Assembly: GCF_031157315.1 (NCBI RefSeq)
Contig: NZ_JAVIFU010000045.1
Span: forward strand, 1-57,764
Direction of reading: 5' to 3'
Source of the DNA: Paenibacillus sp. LHD-38
GTDB taxonomy: Bacteria > Bacillota > Bacilli > Paenibacillales > Paenibacillaceae
Length of the DNA: 57,764 nucleotides
Below, piece by piece: positions 9,401 to 17,764 of the stretch (position 1 is its first letter; each line of letters begins with the position of its first letter). The notes beneath the pieces are model-generated. The model worked only from the letters and a program-made list of their open reading frames with translations, did no database searches and was not told the DNA's origin. The translations under genes were made by a program, and so were the position numbers.

Positions 9401-12400
9401 CGAAACTGAAGGTTGATCTGGGTCCGTGTTGATCTCGTCGAGCTTCAGACCTGTCGGCGCCAACAGAATCGGTGTAATCTCGATACCATTAAGGCTTCCG
9501 TCAAAGCTAAATGTCATCTGCCCATCTGCAACGACTACTTGCGGTATGGTTTTTTCACCTATCGCTTTATTTCCTGCAACTCCGCCGAAAGCAGTACCCT
9601 CGATGGTTACATTAGTACTTATCTTACCAGTGTAATCTCCGGAATTAATCTTCACGGAGTACAAACCGCTCGGTAGATCCACATTGAACTGCCATGCACT
9701 GCCTCCAACCCAGTCTTTAAACATGTCAAAGAGCGGGATTGTAGTAGGGTCTGCAATCGCATATCCGCGGTCGCGTGAGAGCATACCAGTTGCGTTCGTA
9801 ATTCCGTAACCAAGTTCCTGTGTATAAGCTGTAGATTCACTCACTCCGTAATATCCCGCCATAACTGAAGCAGCAGTCGGACCAAAATCGAATTTGTATA
9901 AAGCTTGCTTCGTCGTAATCCTTACAACATCCGAATGCACAGATTCCCCTCTACCATTGACGGCGGTAACAATCAACTCATAGGTTTGGCCTGCAGCCAA
10001 TCCATTAATAATGATGCTTGGTATGGTTGCAGTTCCGATAAGTTTATACTCCGTAGCACCAGTTGACTTATCATAAATTTTATAGAGATCAGCTCCTTGC
10101 ACGGCTTTCCAATTCAGCACTGCTCCAGAATTACTCACGCTGCTGGCCGTGAAACCAAGCGGCTTGGTAGGCGCCTCGGCTGGAAGCTCTACATCCTTAA
10201 CATAAGAGGATAACGGAATATTGTGTTCTTTAATCCCTCCTGACAGTAATCTTGCGATCTGGATAGCTCCGTATTCCTGAAAGTGAGTATTGTCTACTGA
10301 ACCATTCGGAAACCCCTCATAGACGCCGGGATTGGTATAAAGGAATACTGACAAGGTTCCTTCTGGCCCAATAGAGTCATAGTACTCGCGACTGAGCGTA
10401 TTAAGATCGACAAGTTTAGTTCCTGTTTCCTCTGCAACTTCCTTCATTGCGGCTACATATTCAGGGAAGCTGACGTTGAAGATACCTGTTTCAGGATTAT
10501 AGTCCCGTCTGCCGACAGGTGTAATTAGCACTGGCGTTGCTCCACGCTGACGGGCACCATCAATGTATGTCTTTAAGTATTTCTTGTAATCAGCCGGAGA
10601 CGCATATCGTTCCGGGACAGTATACGTAGCGTCATTATGACCAAACTGAATCAAGAGATAATCATCTGGTTTAATCGTACGTAAAATAGTGTCGAGGCGC
10701 CCTTCGAGTAAAAATGATTTCGAGCTTCGACCACCTATCGATTGATTGCTAAAAGTAACTTCGCTGGTGAAATAACGGGGAATCATTTGTCCCCAGCCTG
10801 CTTGCGGCTTCCAGTAGGGGTCATAGGTTTGAGCGGTCGAATCCCCAGTAATATAGACGGTAGGAGCTTGACCAACCGTTCTTTCCGGAAGCTTCGAAAT
10901 GACGATCGCGTTAATTTTAGGCGCAGCACCTGTGAATGAGAAATTGAGCTGTCCGTCCACCAATGCGACCTCAAACGACTGTTCCAGATACTCGCCGGGC
11001 TGCTTTGCAGTTAGCGCGATCTTGGTGGCGACCATCCCTTCGACGGTAACTGCAGTCTCCGTAGCTTCATTAGCGTCGCCTGCAGTAACCATCACCGCAT
11101 AATCGCCATTCGGCAGATCAACATTAAATATCGTACCTACAGACATTAGATAGTCAGATTTAATCGCATTGGTGATTCCATCATCTCCCGAAGCCACAAG
11201 GGTCGGATCGTCAAAACCGTACTTCAGCTCCGGCGTGTACGCTACTGGCTCTTGGACACCGAAGTATCCTTCTTCAACAACTCCAGGACCGAAATCAAAC
11301 TTAATCGGTAAGCCTTCAGGCAGAGGCTGTGGCGGTGTGTATATGGTACTATCTACTACATTCGATCCATCAGATAGGCCCTTATAATTCAGGCCTTTCA
11401 CTTGGTAGAAGTATACAGTTGATGTGTTAGCGGTTGTATCTGTATAAGTTGTCGTATTCGAACGACCAATTTCGCTAAAAGTTCCATCAGCTGCATTAGA
11501 TCGAAGGATGACGTATAGTGCGCTGCCCACTGCACTATCCCACTGTAAGCCAACGCTATCCTTCACCACTTTTGTAATGGACAGGCCGGAAGGCGCCGCT
11601 GGTGGATCCGACGGAAGCTGTACTGCAGCGGTTACAGACGTACCTGTGCTAGACTCCGCCTGTCTATTGCTTAGAGTAGTCACTTTATATTCATAATTTG
11701 TTGAAGGTATTGCGGTCTCGTCGGTAAAGGATGTCCCTGCCACTCGCTGCAGGAGCTCATAGGTATCTTCGTCTGCTGTTTTCCGATACACGTTATATCT
11801 AGTTGCGTCCTTTACCGCGTCCCATTGCAGTGATACAGTTGCCGAATCCCCAGTAGCCGACACCCCGATATTGCTTACGGCAAGGCCTGTAGGCGCAGCC
11901 GTTGTTCCCACATGAAGCTTAGCGTCTTCTACGGAGATGGTTTTGACTTCATCAACGCTCAAAGCACGGTCATAAATACGAAACGTCGATACCGCACCTT
12001 CGAACATCGGATCATTGAATGGCGCACGACCAATCGTGTTCCGCAATTGATCCGTTACCTGTAAGAGCGACATGCCAGTATCCGATTTTTCGCCAACCTT
12101 TACCCCGTCAACGTAAAATGAAATGGTCTTCGCATTCGCATCAATGACAGAGGTGATGCTGTACCAACGGTCCGCTTTCAGTTGCGTAGTGGAAGCCGCC
12201 GTCTTCTCTGTACCGCCATACTTGATAGACGAGCGAGGAGAGCGTGTGTTTGCAAACCAATACGTATCTGTTCCCGTGTTACCGATGCTCCACAGGAAAT
12301 GGTTCTTCGTAATAATCGCGGTGCTTGGCTTGACTTCAATACTCACCGTTGCCGAAGTCTTTCCGCTCAGGATATTGTTAGGCAAGGACACCCACGTCCC

Positions 12401-12721
12401 CGTTGGGCTACTAACAGAAGTCCCTACCCCTGAGAATACAAGGGCGTTATCCTCCCACTTTGCTGTCGATTCGTTCTGAACAACAGCACTTCCGACTGCA
12501 CCAACACCGGCCGCATGGTTCACTATTGTAATTCCGTCCTCCGGAGCTTCGGTAAACGAATAGTCTGCAATTAAGCCACTCTCTGGGACAGTTAACGTAT
12601 CAGTAGAAGCGTGAGCGTATCCCCCAAATCCTGTTGAAAAACTCCCAGCAACCACAGCCAATGACAATATCATTGGAATGATTCTCTTACTTAAATGATT
12701 TTTTCTCTTTCGATCTGTCAC
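6479..12721 (-). CDS. Secreted bifunctional CE12 acetylesterase - PL11 rhamnogalacturonan lyase
   Basis: Extracellular enzyme of 2,080 residues that should both deacetylate and cleave the rhamnogalacturonan I backbone. Visible order: signal peptide (1-39), LamG-like lectin domain (about 45-265), two FN3 domains (275-462), a galactose-binding-like domain starting IKFDFGPG (470-612), an SGNH esterase of the CE12 type (618-835) with Ser628 in GDST, GG at 663-664, GHND at 694-697 and Asp810-x-x-His813, an FN3 domain (852-938), a second KFDFGP domain (940-1087), two FN3 domains (1088-1272), and a PL11 lyase (1278-1885) with DLDGDG, DLDGNG and DVDGDG calcium-type repeats. Two Ig-like repeats (1893-2080) of the kind seen at chitinase termini close the protein; no sortase or SLH anchor is seen. 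Start is GTG with AAGGAGG upstream. It probably has its own promoter with a cre site. Confidence 0.93.
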   Translation of the reverse strand: MTDRKRKNHLSKRIIPMILSLAVVAGSFSTGFGGYAHASTDTLTVPESGLIADYSFTEAPEDGITIVNHAAGVGAVGSAVVQNESTAKWEDNALVFSGVGTSVSSPTGTWVSLPNNILSGKTSATVSIEVKPSTAIITKNHFLWSIGNTGTDTYWFANTRSPRSSIKYGGTEKTAASTTQLKADRWYSITSVIDANAKTISFYVDGVKVGEKSDTGMSLLQVTDQLRNTIGRAPFNDPMFEGAVSTFRIYDRALSVDEVKTISVEDAKLHVGTTAAPTGLAVSNIGVSATGDSATVSLQWDAVKDATRYNVYRKTADEDTYELLQRVAGTSFTDETAIPSTNYEYKVTTLSNRQAESSTGTSVTAAVQLPSDPPAAPSGLSITKVVKDSVGLQWDSAVGSALYVILRSNAADGTFSEIGRSNTTTYTDTTANTSTVYFYQVKGLNYKGLSDGSNVVDSTIYTPPQPLPEGLPIKFDFGPGVVEEGYFGVQEPVAYTPELKYGFDDPTLVASGDDGITNAIKSDYLMSVGTIFNVDLPNGDYAVMVTAGDANEATETAVTVEGMVATKIALTAKQPGEYLEQSFEVALVDGQLNFSFTGAAPKINAIVISKLPERTVGQAPTVYITGDSTAQTYDPYWKPQAGWGQMIPRYFTSEVTFSNQSIGGRSSKSFLLEGRLDTILRTIKPDDYLLIQFGHNDATYTVPERYASPADYKKYLKTYIDGARQRGATPVLITPVGRRDYNPETGIFNVSFPEYVAAMKEVAEETGTKLVDLNTLSREYYDSIGPEGTLSVFLYTNPGVYEGFPNGSVDNTHFQEYGAIQIARLLSGGIKEHNIPLSSYVKDVELPAEAPTKPLGFTASSVSNSGAVLNWKAVQGADLYKIYDKSTGATEYKLIGTATIPSIIINGLAAGQTYELIVTAVNGRGESVHSDVVRITTKQALYKFDFGPTAASVMAGYYGVSESTAYTQELGYGITNATGMLSRDRGYAIADPTTIPLFDMFKDWVGGSAWQFNVDLPSGLYSVKINSGDYTGKISTNVTIEGTAFGGVAGNKAIGEKTIPQVVVADGQMTFSFDGSLNGIEITPILLAPTGLKLDEINTDPDQPSVSLSWTGVDDAYKYNVYRKVVGTDKFVLLGNVTTTEYVDDRADLGLEYIYQVTAVDIANAETGAVGSVSVSLVDPNVAIPNAPSNLQYGEVNKNDLSITWDASTGAILYYIYRSDKSNGTFDLIGRTQDTSYTDTTVLTTIPYFYKVSAVSAGGISIQSEKLATPAVTVLYRQAEYLDRALIAVKRADSMYVGWRMLGNDPSDIAFNLYRDGVKVNAKPIRGATNLLDAAGTEASVYVLKIVAANGKETLAAKETTVWNKNYLPVPLQKPEGGVTPTGEAYTYLANDTSVGDLDGDGTYELVVKWEPSNARDNSQGGYTGKVYIDAYKLDGTRLWRIDMGKNIRAGAHYTQFIVFDLDGNGKAEVALKTADGTVDGTGASIGDPVIDHRNSGGYVLQGPEYLTVFDGMTGKAITTTDYAPPRGVVADWGDGYGNRVDRFLAAVAYLDGEHPSLIFSRGYYSRTVIVAYDYKNGQLVERWKFDTNDEEIGLSYEGQGNHNLSVGDVDGDGKDEITFGAMAIDDNGKPLYNTQLEHGDAMHLGDLDPSRLGLEVFGVHEHGAVPYGMDFRDAETGEIIWGVKTGIDTGRGLSADIDPNYLGEEAWSATILDGNNNPVTGLYSAKGELITTRIPSSTNFAIWWDGDLSRELLNHQWNQAIGAGPGTIDKWDYENGTTINLVKAEGTLSNNYTKGTPNLQADLFGDWREEVIWRSADNSELRIYTMTDVTETRLRTLMHDPVYRLGVAWQNVGYNQPPHTGFYLGTGMEEPPAPKIQIAGTHSLPLAEGAPGKPVLSDNNGYDTGLKDGDYSITMNMWWGNNGTKFKLYENGVLVNAVSLIDASPAAQSVKTDFSGKKNGTYVYTCELINSFGTTKCDSITVNVTDASPGKAVLSHDNWDKDGSYKVTMNLWWGTNATQYKLYEDGTLVDSQSLVAHSPGAQSAVSNIIGKSAGTYKYQAVLSNEAGETTTSIITVIVK

Positions 12722-12849
12722 TTACTTCAACCTCCTTGAAAAATAAGTTATTAGGAGTAAGAGATTCATTAAATTTCATCTATGTTATCTCATTTCTCCC
12801 TTCTGCTGATTCTTGGTGCAAAACGAGTATTAGGAATCACCCCCTTTCA

Positions 12850-12863
12850 TGTTACCGCTTTCA
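12850..12863 (-). promoter_or_regulatory. Candidate CcpA-binding cre site
   Basis: On the minus strand the 14 bases TGAAAGCGGTAACA fit the Bacillus cre consensus TGWAARCGNWWNCA at every position. It lies between the GH105 stop and the CE12-PL11 start, 130 bases before the GTG. This suggests carbon catabolite control of the lyase gene. Binding itself is an inference. Confidence 0.6.
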
Positions 12864-12893
12864 TTTCTTAGCTACCTACTCTACCTACTCTTC

Positions 12894-13925
12894 CTACTGT
12901 TCCTCCACCATCTCGATTAAAGATGCTAAAAATGCAAGCGCTAAGCCTTGTCCCCAGCCCTGTGCCCACTTCCTGTCAATGCCGAGATAGCCTTGGATAT
13001 CGTTCATCACGGCCGTTCCACCAGATACGTTCAAGACTCGTCCGTTACTTGTGATATTAGCAAGCACGCCATCCAAAGCCCGTTGTACAAATTTGGTATG
13101 CAATGAATTGTTTTGATTGATCATTGCAGCAGCAATGCCTGCCGTCGCAGATACTTCGCCATAAGCTTCCGGGTAATCGAGAACTGTACCCCATAGTCCG
13201 TCCTTTTTTTGTAAATGCTTGATTGCAGCAAGCTGGTCACGTAATGAACTCCAAATATGCATCATTTGAGGATATAGATAGCCTTCCGGCACTCCTCTTG
13301 CTGCACGGGACATCGTATAAGCCGCCCAGGCATTTGCCCGAGCCCAGTAAATACCTGACATATGGTCCTTCATGATGTTGTTGTAACCGTGGTACCAGAG
13401 TCCGGTGTCCTCGTTCTGCAAATAATGGATGTGCCGTTCAAATTGATGCAGCGCATCGTCTATCAGGCTTTTCTCTCCTAGCATAACGCCAACGCGGAGC
13501 ATGAAATAAGCAGCCATAAACAGCGTATCCGCCCAGCATTGCTCCGGAAAATCATTATTAGCCGACACCGTATGCTGAAGAACCCGATCACCAAAGCGGA
13601 GAGCGTTATTCTCCAGGTAGTCTACCTTGCTCAAAATAAGATTAAGATACTTCTGATCCTTTGTTTCTTCATAGAGTGTGATCAGCATATGACCCATGGC
13701 ACAGGTATTGACTGTCCAGACAGGCAGACCTACATCGATGTATTCCTCGCACCACTGCGCCATACGTTCCAGATATATTTGATTACCAGTGGCTTCGAAA
13801 GCTCGACTGACGCCATAATATGCGACGCCGCCTGGCCAATCCCAGGTTAGATCCATACCCAGCGTATAATCTGCTGTAATAGCAATAATTCGTTTCAATT
13901 CTTCCGTTGTTGTTTGCAACTTCAT
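12894..13925 (-). CDS. GH105 unsaturated rhamnogalacturonyl hydrolase (YteR/YesR family)
   Basis: Cytoplasmic enzyme that removes the unsaturated galacturonyl residue left at the non-reducing end by rhamnogalacturonan lyases. The 343 residues form an (alpha/alpha)6 barrel with WDWPGGVAYYG near residues 28-38, EQCWADTLFMAAYFM with Asp133 (equivalent to YteR Asp143), and ARANAWAAY near 216-224. It lacks a signal peptide. The ATG has GGAGGTAAAG upstream. It lies 72 bases after the binding-protein gene and before the PL11 lyase gene, so importer, hydrolase and lyase probably form one regulon. The 12869-12903 stretch at its 3' end contains a triple CCTACTC-like micro-repeat. Confidence 0.92.
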   Translation of the reverse strand: MKLQTTTEELKRIIAITADYTLGMDLTWDWPGGVAYYGVSRAFEATGNQIYLERMAQWCEEYIDVGLPVWTVNTCAMGHMLITLYEETKDQKYLNLILSKVDYLENNALRFGDRVLQHTVSANNDFPEQCWADTLFMAAYFMLRVGVMLGEKSLIDDALHQFERHIHYLQNEDTGLWYHGYNNIMKDHMSGIYWARANAWAAYTMSRAARGVPEGYLYPQMMHIWSSLRDQLAAIKHLQKKDGLWGTVLDYPEAYGEVSATAGIAAAMINQNNSLHTKFVQRALDGVLANITSNGRVLNVSGGTAVMNDIQGYLGIDRKWAQGWGQGLALAFLASLIEMVEEQ

Positions 13926-13997
13926 ATATCTTTACCTCCATGTATGAAGCCCCGGCATATTGCAGGGGCTTCATTGTTCTGCGATTGTATCAGTCTC

Positions 13998-15653
13998 TTA
14001 TTTGAAATTACCGGCATCAATTGCAGCCTGCTTCTCATCAAGAATTTCTTGATAACCTGCTTCGAGGTATTGCTTCTTAGCTGCTGCATAAGCTTCATCA
14101 AACTTGTCTTCAGTACCAATGACGATTTTCAAATACAGCTCTTGGAATAGGTTATTAAGATCGGCCTTGTTTTCGTTAACCTTATTCAGCACGATAGTAA
14201 ACAAGGTATCAGGCATCGAATATTCCCTATACTTGTCAGCGTAGTTCAGCGAATCCTCAATCAGATATTCATAGCCAGCCGGAGCCCAGTTACGGATATA
14301 AGCTTTTCGTGCCAACTCAGGAGTTGCGTATTGCGGAGCCTCAGTGACCAGCCCCCAATAATCTTTATTATTGTTTTGGGCCAATACAGACTCACCTTTG
14401 AAATCCGGATTCTTCACGGCTAATCCGTCCGAATCAAGCGTATAGTTCTGACCTTCAACACCGTTCTGCAGAAGGAATAGATTATCAGGCTGGCTCATCC
14501 ACTCAAGATACATCCATACTGCGGCACGTTCTTCAGCAGTTGCTTTGTGATTGATTCCCATGATGAAACCAAACGGCCAATCGGCGCGTCCTTGCGGTAC
14601 ACGTCCTTCTGGTACAAGAGCTGTCGGAGGCAGTACAGCGAATTGCGCTTCAGGGTTGTTCTTCAAGGTGGCAGCGATTACATCTGAATTGCTTGCAAAG
14701 TACTCGCCATACGTTCCGGTGTGGCCTGCAACGAACTCTGCTTTGTTTTTGTTACCATCGTCACGCAAATAGAATTCCTTATCAATCAATCCGTTATTGA
14801 CTTGGTAGTTCATGTTCTTCAGGAAACGTTCAGTATCAGCCGTTGTGAAATCAGCAACACCGATATCAGAGTAGAGTGCGCGATATTTCGGATCTACCGG
14901 CCAATCGCGGAATGCATAACTGTAATTGAATACATCTTTAATCAACCCTACTCCGGCTACACCCAGACCAGTTTCCTTCCACTTCACCAGCATCTCGTTA
15001 TACTTCTCGAGGGAGGTCAAGTCTTCTACCTTCATGCCAACTTTCTCAACCCAGTCTTTACGAATAATGCTAACGAAGTTATTCACGTTCGGACGCGAGG
15101 CAAAGAAGAACACATTTTTGTCATCGATCGTTCCGTATTGTTTTATGGTTTCACTCATATTCTCCCAATACGTAGGAGCGTAGTTTGCCATCTCGTCCCA
15201 ATCCAGCGGCTGCATGACACCTTCCCCGTAATAGGAAACTGCCTGAGGCATGTCATAATGGAAAATGATATCAGGAGCTTTACCGGAAGCAAGCAGCTGC
15301 TCGTAATCTCTCACTTCGGCACTGCGTGTGATCGGTACGAACTTCACATCAATGTTGTTCTTATCTCCGAATTCTTTTTGAATATAACGAGTATAGTAGT
15401 TATCAATAACGTTCCAACCTTCGAAAGCACGTTCATATACCGGAATTTCAAGAGAAACTTTTTCCGTGAATCCTTTCGAATAATCCGGATATTTCGCATT
15501 GGTGCTTTCGTTTGCGGATGCTGATGGTGAAGCAGAATTGCCGCTAGGCTCCAAATTTGTCGGCTCGTTATTATTGCCATTTGTACAACCGGCCAACATT
15601 CCTACTGTCATGACGGCAGCCAAGGCTAACGACACAAGTCTCTTTTTATACAT
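13998..15653 (-). CDS. Sugar ABC transporter binding lipoprotein (LplA/YtcQ type)
   Basis: Extracellular solute-binding protein, about 551 residues from the chosen ATG. It starts MYKKRLVSLALAAVMTVGML and has a lipobox AGC directly after, so it is a lipid-anchored receptor. The chosen start has GGGGGGAAAAGCAA upstream; the open frame extends 42 codons further but without support. The fold matches the large COG1653-type binding proteins used for oligosaccharides. It follows two permease genes and precedes GH105, so the likely ligand is an unsaturated rhamnogalacturonan oligosaccharide. Confidence 0.92.
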   Translation of the reverse strand: MYKKRLVSLALAAVMTVGMLAGCTNGNNNEPTNLEPSGNSASPSASANESTNAKYPDYSKGFTEKVSLEIPVYERAFEGWNVIDNYYTRYIQKEFGDKNNIDVKFVPITRSAEVRDYEQLLASGKAPDIIFHYDMPQAVSYYGEGVMQPLDWDEMANYAPTYWENMSETIKQYGTIDDKNVFFFASRPNVNNFVSIIRKDWVEKVGMKVEDLTSLEKYNEMLVKWKETGLGVAGVGLIKDVFNYSYAFRDWPVDPKYRALYSDIGVADFTTADTERFLKNMNYQVNNGLIDKEFYLRDDGNKNKAEFVAGHTGTYGEYFASNSDVIAATLKNNPEAQFAVLPPTALVPEGRVPQGRADWPFGFIMGINHKATAEERAAVWMYLEWMSQPDNLFLLQNGVEGQNYTLDSDGLAVKNPDFKGESVLAQNNNKDYWGLVTEAPQYATPELARKAYIRNWAPAGYEYLIEDSLNYADKYREYSMPDTLFTIVLNKVNENKADLNNLFQELYLKIVIGTEDKFDEAYAAAKKQYLEAGYQEILDEKQAAIDAGNFK

Positions 15654-15712
15654 TTGCTTTTCCCCCCGAATTAGAATTTTCGAATCTTTGATGGCCAACG
15701 GCCGAAACGTAC

Positions 15713-16612
15713 TTACTCTTTGACTGCTCCGAGCATAACACCTTGAACGAAATACTTCTGGATGAAGGGATAAATACAAAGAATCGGAACGGTCGCAAAA
15801 ACGATGCAGGATGCTTTTAATACTTCTGGATTGCTGAGCTGAACCTGCGTCATTTCTAACTGAAAGCTTTCACTAGATTGTATAATCAGATAATACAGCT
15901 TCAATTGTAGCGGCCTTAGATCGATATTTTGCTTGATGTAAAATAAAGCGTCCTGATAGGCATTCCACCTTCCGACCGCGTAGAAGAGAGACAGTGTCGC
16001 AATGATCGGTTTGGACAACGGGAGCACGATATTAAGCAGAATACGAAAATGTCCCGCACCGTCGATTCGAGCCGATTCCTCCAGACTAGTTGGAATACTG
16101 CTTGAGATCGCCGTCTTCATGATCAGCAGATTAAAGGCACTAAATGATGCAGGAAGAATGAGCGACCATATCGTGTCTAGCAAGCCTAGATTGCTGATCA
16201 TCAGATAATCGGGAATGATGCCGCCGCTAAAATACATGGTAAACAAAAAGATAACAGTCAGCGCCTTGCGCCCCTTCAACTGCTGTCTCGAGAGAGGATA
16301 AGCAGCGCAAATCGTAATGATCATGCCCAAGACGGAAAATAGGACTGTAATGAGAACCGAGATATATAGGGAATGCAAAATACTTTGGTCAGCGAGAATT
16401 TTCTTATAAGCCTCTATGCTAAACCCCCTCGGTATTAGAAATACTTTGTTCGCAATAACATAAGCATCCGTACTAAAAGACTTCGCCACGACATGAACGA
16501 ACGGCAGCAAGCAGGCCAGTGAAGTAATGATCACAACGAGGCGAATCAGCACATCCCAGATATCCATGGGCTTTCTGCGTGGTGCGGCAAGTGTGCCGGT
16601 AGAAACTTTCAT
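15713..16612 (-). CDS. Carbohydrate ABC transporter permease (LplC/YtcP type)
   Basis: Integral membrane subunit of 299 residues with about six membrane segments. The EAA loop near residues 185-205 reads SLEESARIDGAGHFRILLNI, the docking site for the ATPase. It ends with YPFIQKYFVQGVMLGAVKE, the usual C-terminus of the family. The ATG has AAAGGAGG upstream. It follows its partner permease by 13 bases and precedes the binding protein by 59. No ATPase gene is present; such systems usually borrow a shared MsmX-type ATPase encoded elsewhere. Confidence 0.93.
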   Translation of the reverse strand: MKVSTGTLAAPRRKPMDIWDVLIRLVVIITSLACLLPFVHVVAKSFSTDAYVIANKVFLIPRGFSIEAYKKILADQSILHSLYISVLITVLFSVLGMIITICAAYPLSRQQLKGRKALTVIFLFTMYFSGGIIPDYLMISNLGLLDTIWSLILPASFSAFNLLIMKTAISSSIPTSLEESARIDGAGHFRILLNIVLPLSKPIIATLSLFYAVGRWNAYQDALFYIKQNIDLRPLQLKLYYLIIQSSESFQLEMTQVQLSNPEVLKASCIVFATVPILCIYPFIQKYFVQGVMLGAVKE

Positions 16613-16625
16613 GGTTGCCTCCTTT

Positions 16626-17597
16626 CTAGATCAATCCGTCTTCGCCTAGCTTTTTAGCAATTCGGTCAGCTGTGAGCACAAGAACAAGACCGATGACGGC
16701 TTGAAACAGTCCTAAAGCGGTTGCGCGGCTGAAGTTCCCGCTCTCGATGCCCCAACGGAACACCAGAACCGGAATCGTGGTGGTAAACTCTGTGGTCACC
16801 TTGTTCTGCAAGGCAGCCACACGCTCGAACGATCCCGCCATAATATGACCCAGATTCATGATTAGAAGCGTCACGATTGTCACCCGTATCGAAGGAAGTG
16901 TGACGTTCCATACCTTGCGCCAACGACCCGCGCCATCGACGGTAGCCGCTTCGTACATCTCCGGATTTATCCCGCTGATGGAAGCCAGATAGATAATGGT
17001 TCCCCAACCCATGCTTTGCCAGACACCAATAGCTAGGTAGCTGATCAGCCAGTTTCCATCCTCTTGAAGAAACGGAATACGATCTCCACCCATTAATTCA
17101 ATCAGATTATTGACGACTCCATTCCCTACGCTTAAAAGCTGGTAAGCGAGTGCACCGATAATGACCCAGGACATAAAATGCGGCAAGTAAAGCAGAGTCT
17201 GGTTTACCCGCTTAAACTTAATACCTTTGATCTCATTCAGCAATAAAGCAAGTATGATCGGCGCGGTAAAGCTGAATATGATATCGAGACTATTAAGCAT
17301 GAGCGTATTGCGGACCGCTCGGGCGAAATCGGGTTTGGAGAAGATTTCCTGGAACACTTGGAAGCCTACCCAGTCGCTGGCCCAGAATCCCTTTGCAATC
17401 TTATAATTCTTAAATGCCATTAAAAGGCCAAATAAAGGTGCATACTTGAACACCAATACTGAAGCTAATGGAAACGTTAGCAGCAAGTATAGCTGCCAAT
17501 CACGCCTTAAGTAGTAGAACATTCCATGGCGGCCCGTTTTCTTCTCTTTTTTCAAAATAGCGTTTTCATTTATTTGTGAAGCGCTTGCAACTTTCAA
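16626..17597 (-). CDS. Carbohydrate ABC transporter permease (LplB type)
   Basis: First permease of the rhamnogalacturonan importer, 323 residues, six predicted membrane segments. The N-terminal part reads RRDWQLYLLLTFPLASVLVF and the EAA loop reads MYEAATVDGAGRWRKVWNVT. The start is TTG, preceded by GAGGAGGTGAAAC, an excellent ribosome site. It begins 167 bases after the YesS-type regulator gene, in the same direction. The partner is the permease at 15713. Confidence 0.93.
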   Translation of the reverse strand: MKVASASQINENAILKKEKKTGRHGMFYYLRRDWQLYLLLTFPLASVLVFKYAPLFGLLMAFKNYKIAKGFWASDWVGFQVFQEIFSKPDFARAVRNTLMLNSLDIIFSFTAPIILALLLNEIKGIKFKRVNQTLLYLPHFMSWVIIGALAYQLLSVGNGVVNNLIELMGGDRIPFLQEDGNWLISYLAIGVWQSMGWGTIIYLASISGINPEMYEAATVDGAGRWRKVWNVTLPSIRVTIVTLLIMNLGHIMAGSFERVAALQNKVTTEFTTTIPVLVFRWGIESGNFSRATALGLFQAVIGLVLVLTADRIAKKLGEDGLI

Positions 17598-17764
17598 AGT
17601 TTCACCTCCTCCTCAACGTCATCGATCAATTACCAGTTCGCCATCAGCGAGCTTGAGACTCATCTTACCCTCATCTCTTTCGCTTGGAAAAGGATGAGTA
17701 TTGATGCTCAGGTTCACTTTTGATAAAAATAGCAATTCTATTGAAATCTATAGGGCTTTTATGA

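Noticed and set aside
12869..12903. CCTACTC micro-repeat as a CRISPR-like or regulatory array
   Set aside because: Only three imperfect 10-base units, without spacers, partly inside the GH105 stop region.
14721..15524. 267-codon plus-strand open frame
   Set aside because: It lies entirely antisense within the binding-protein gene and its composition is that of a shadow frame.
17576..17591. cre site in the first codons of the permease at 16626 (GAAGCGCTTGCA)
   Set aside because: The core AAGCGCTT is there, but the outer TG and CA are one base out of place, and the stretch is coding for Val-Ala-Ser-Ala-Ser.
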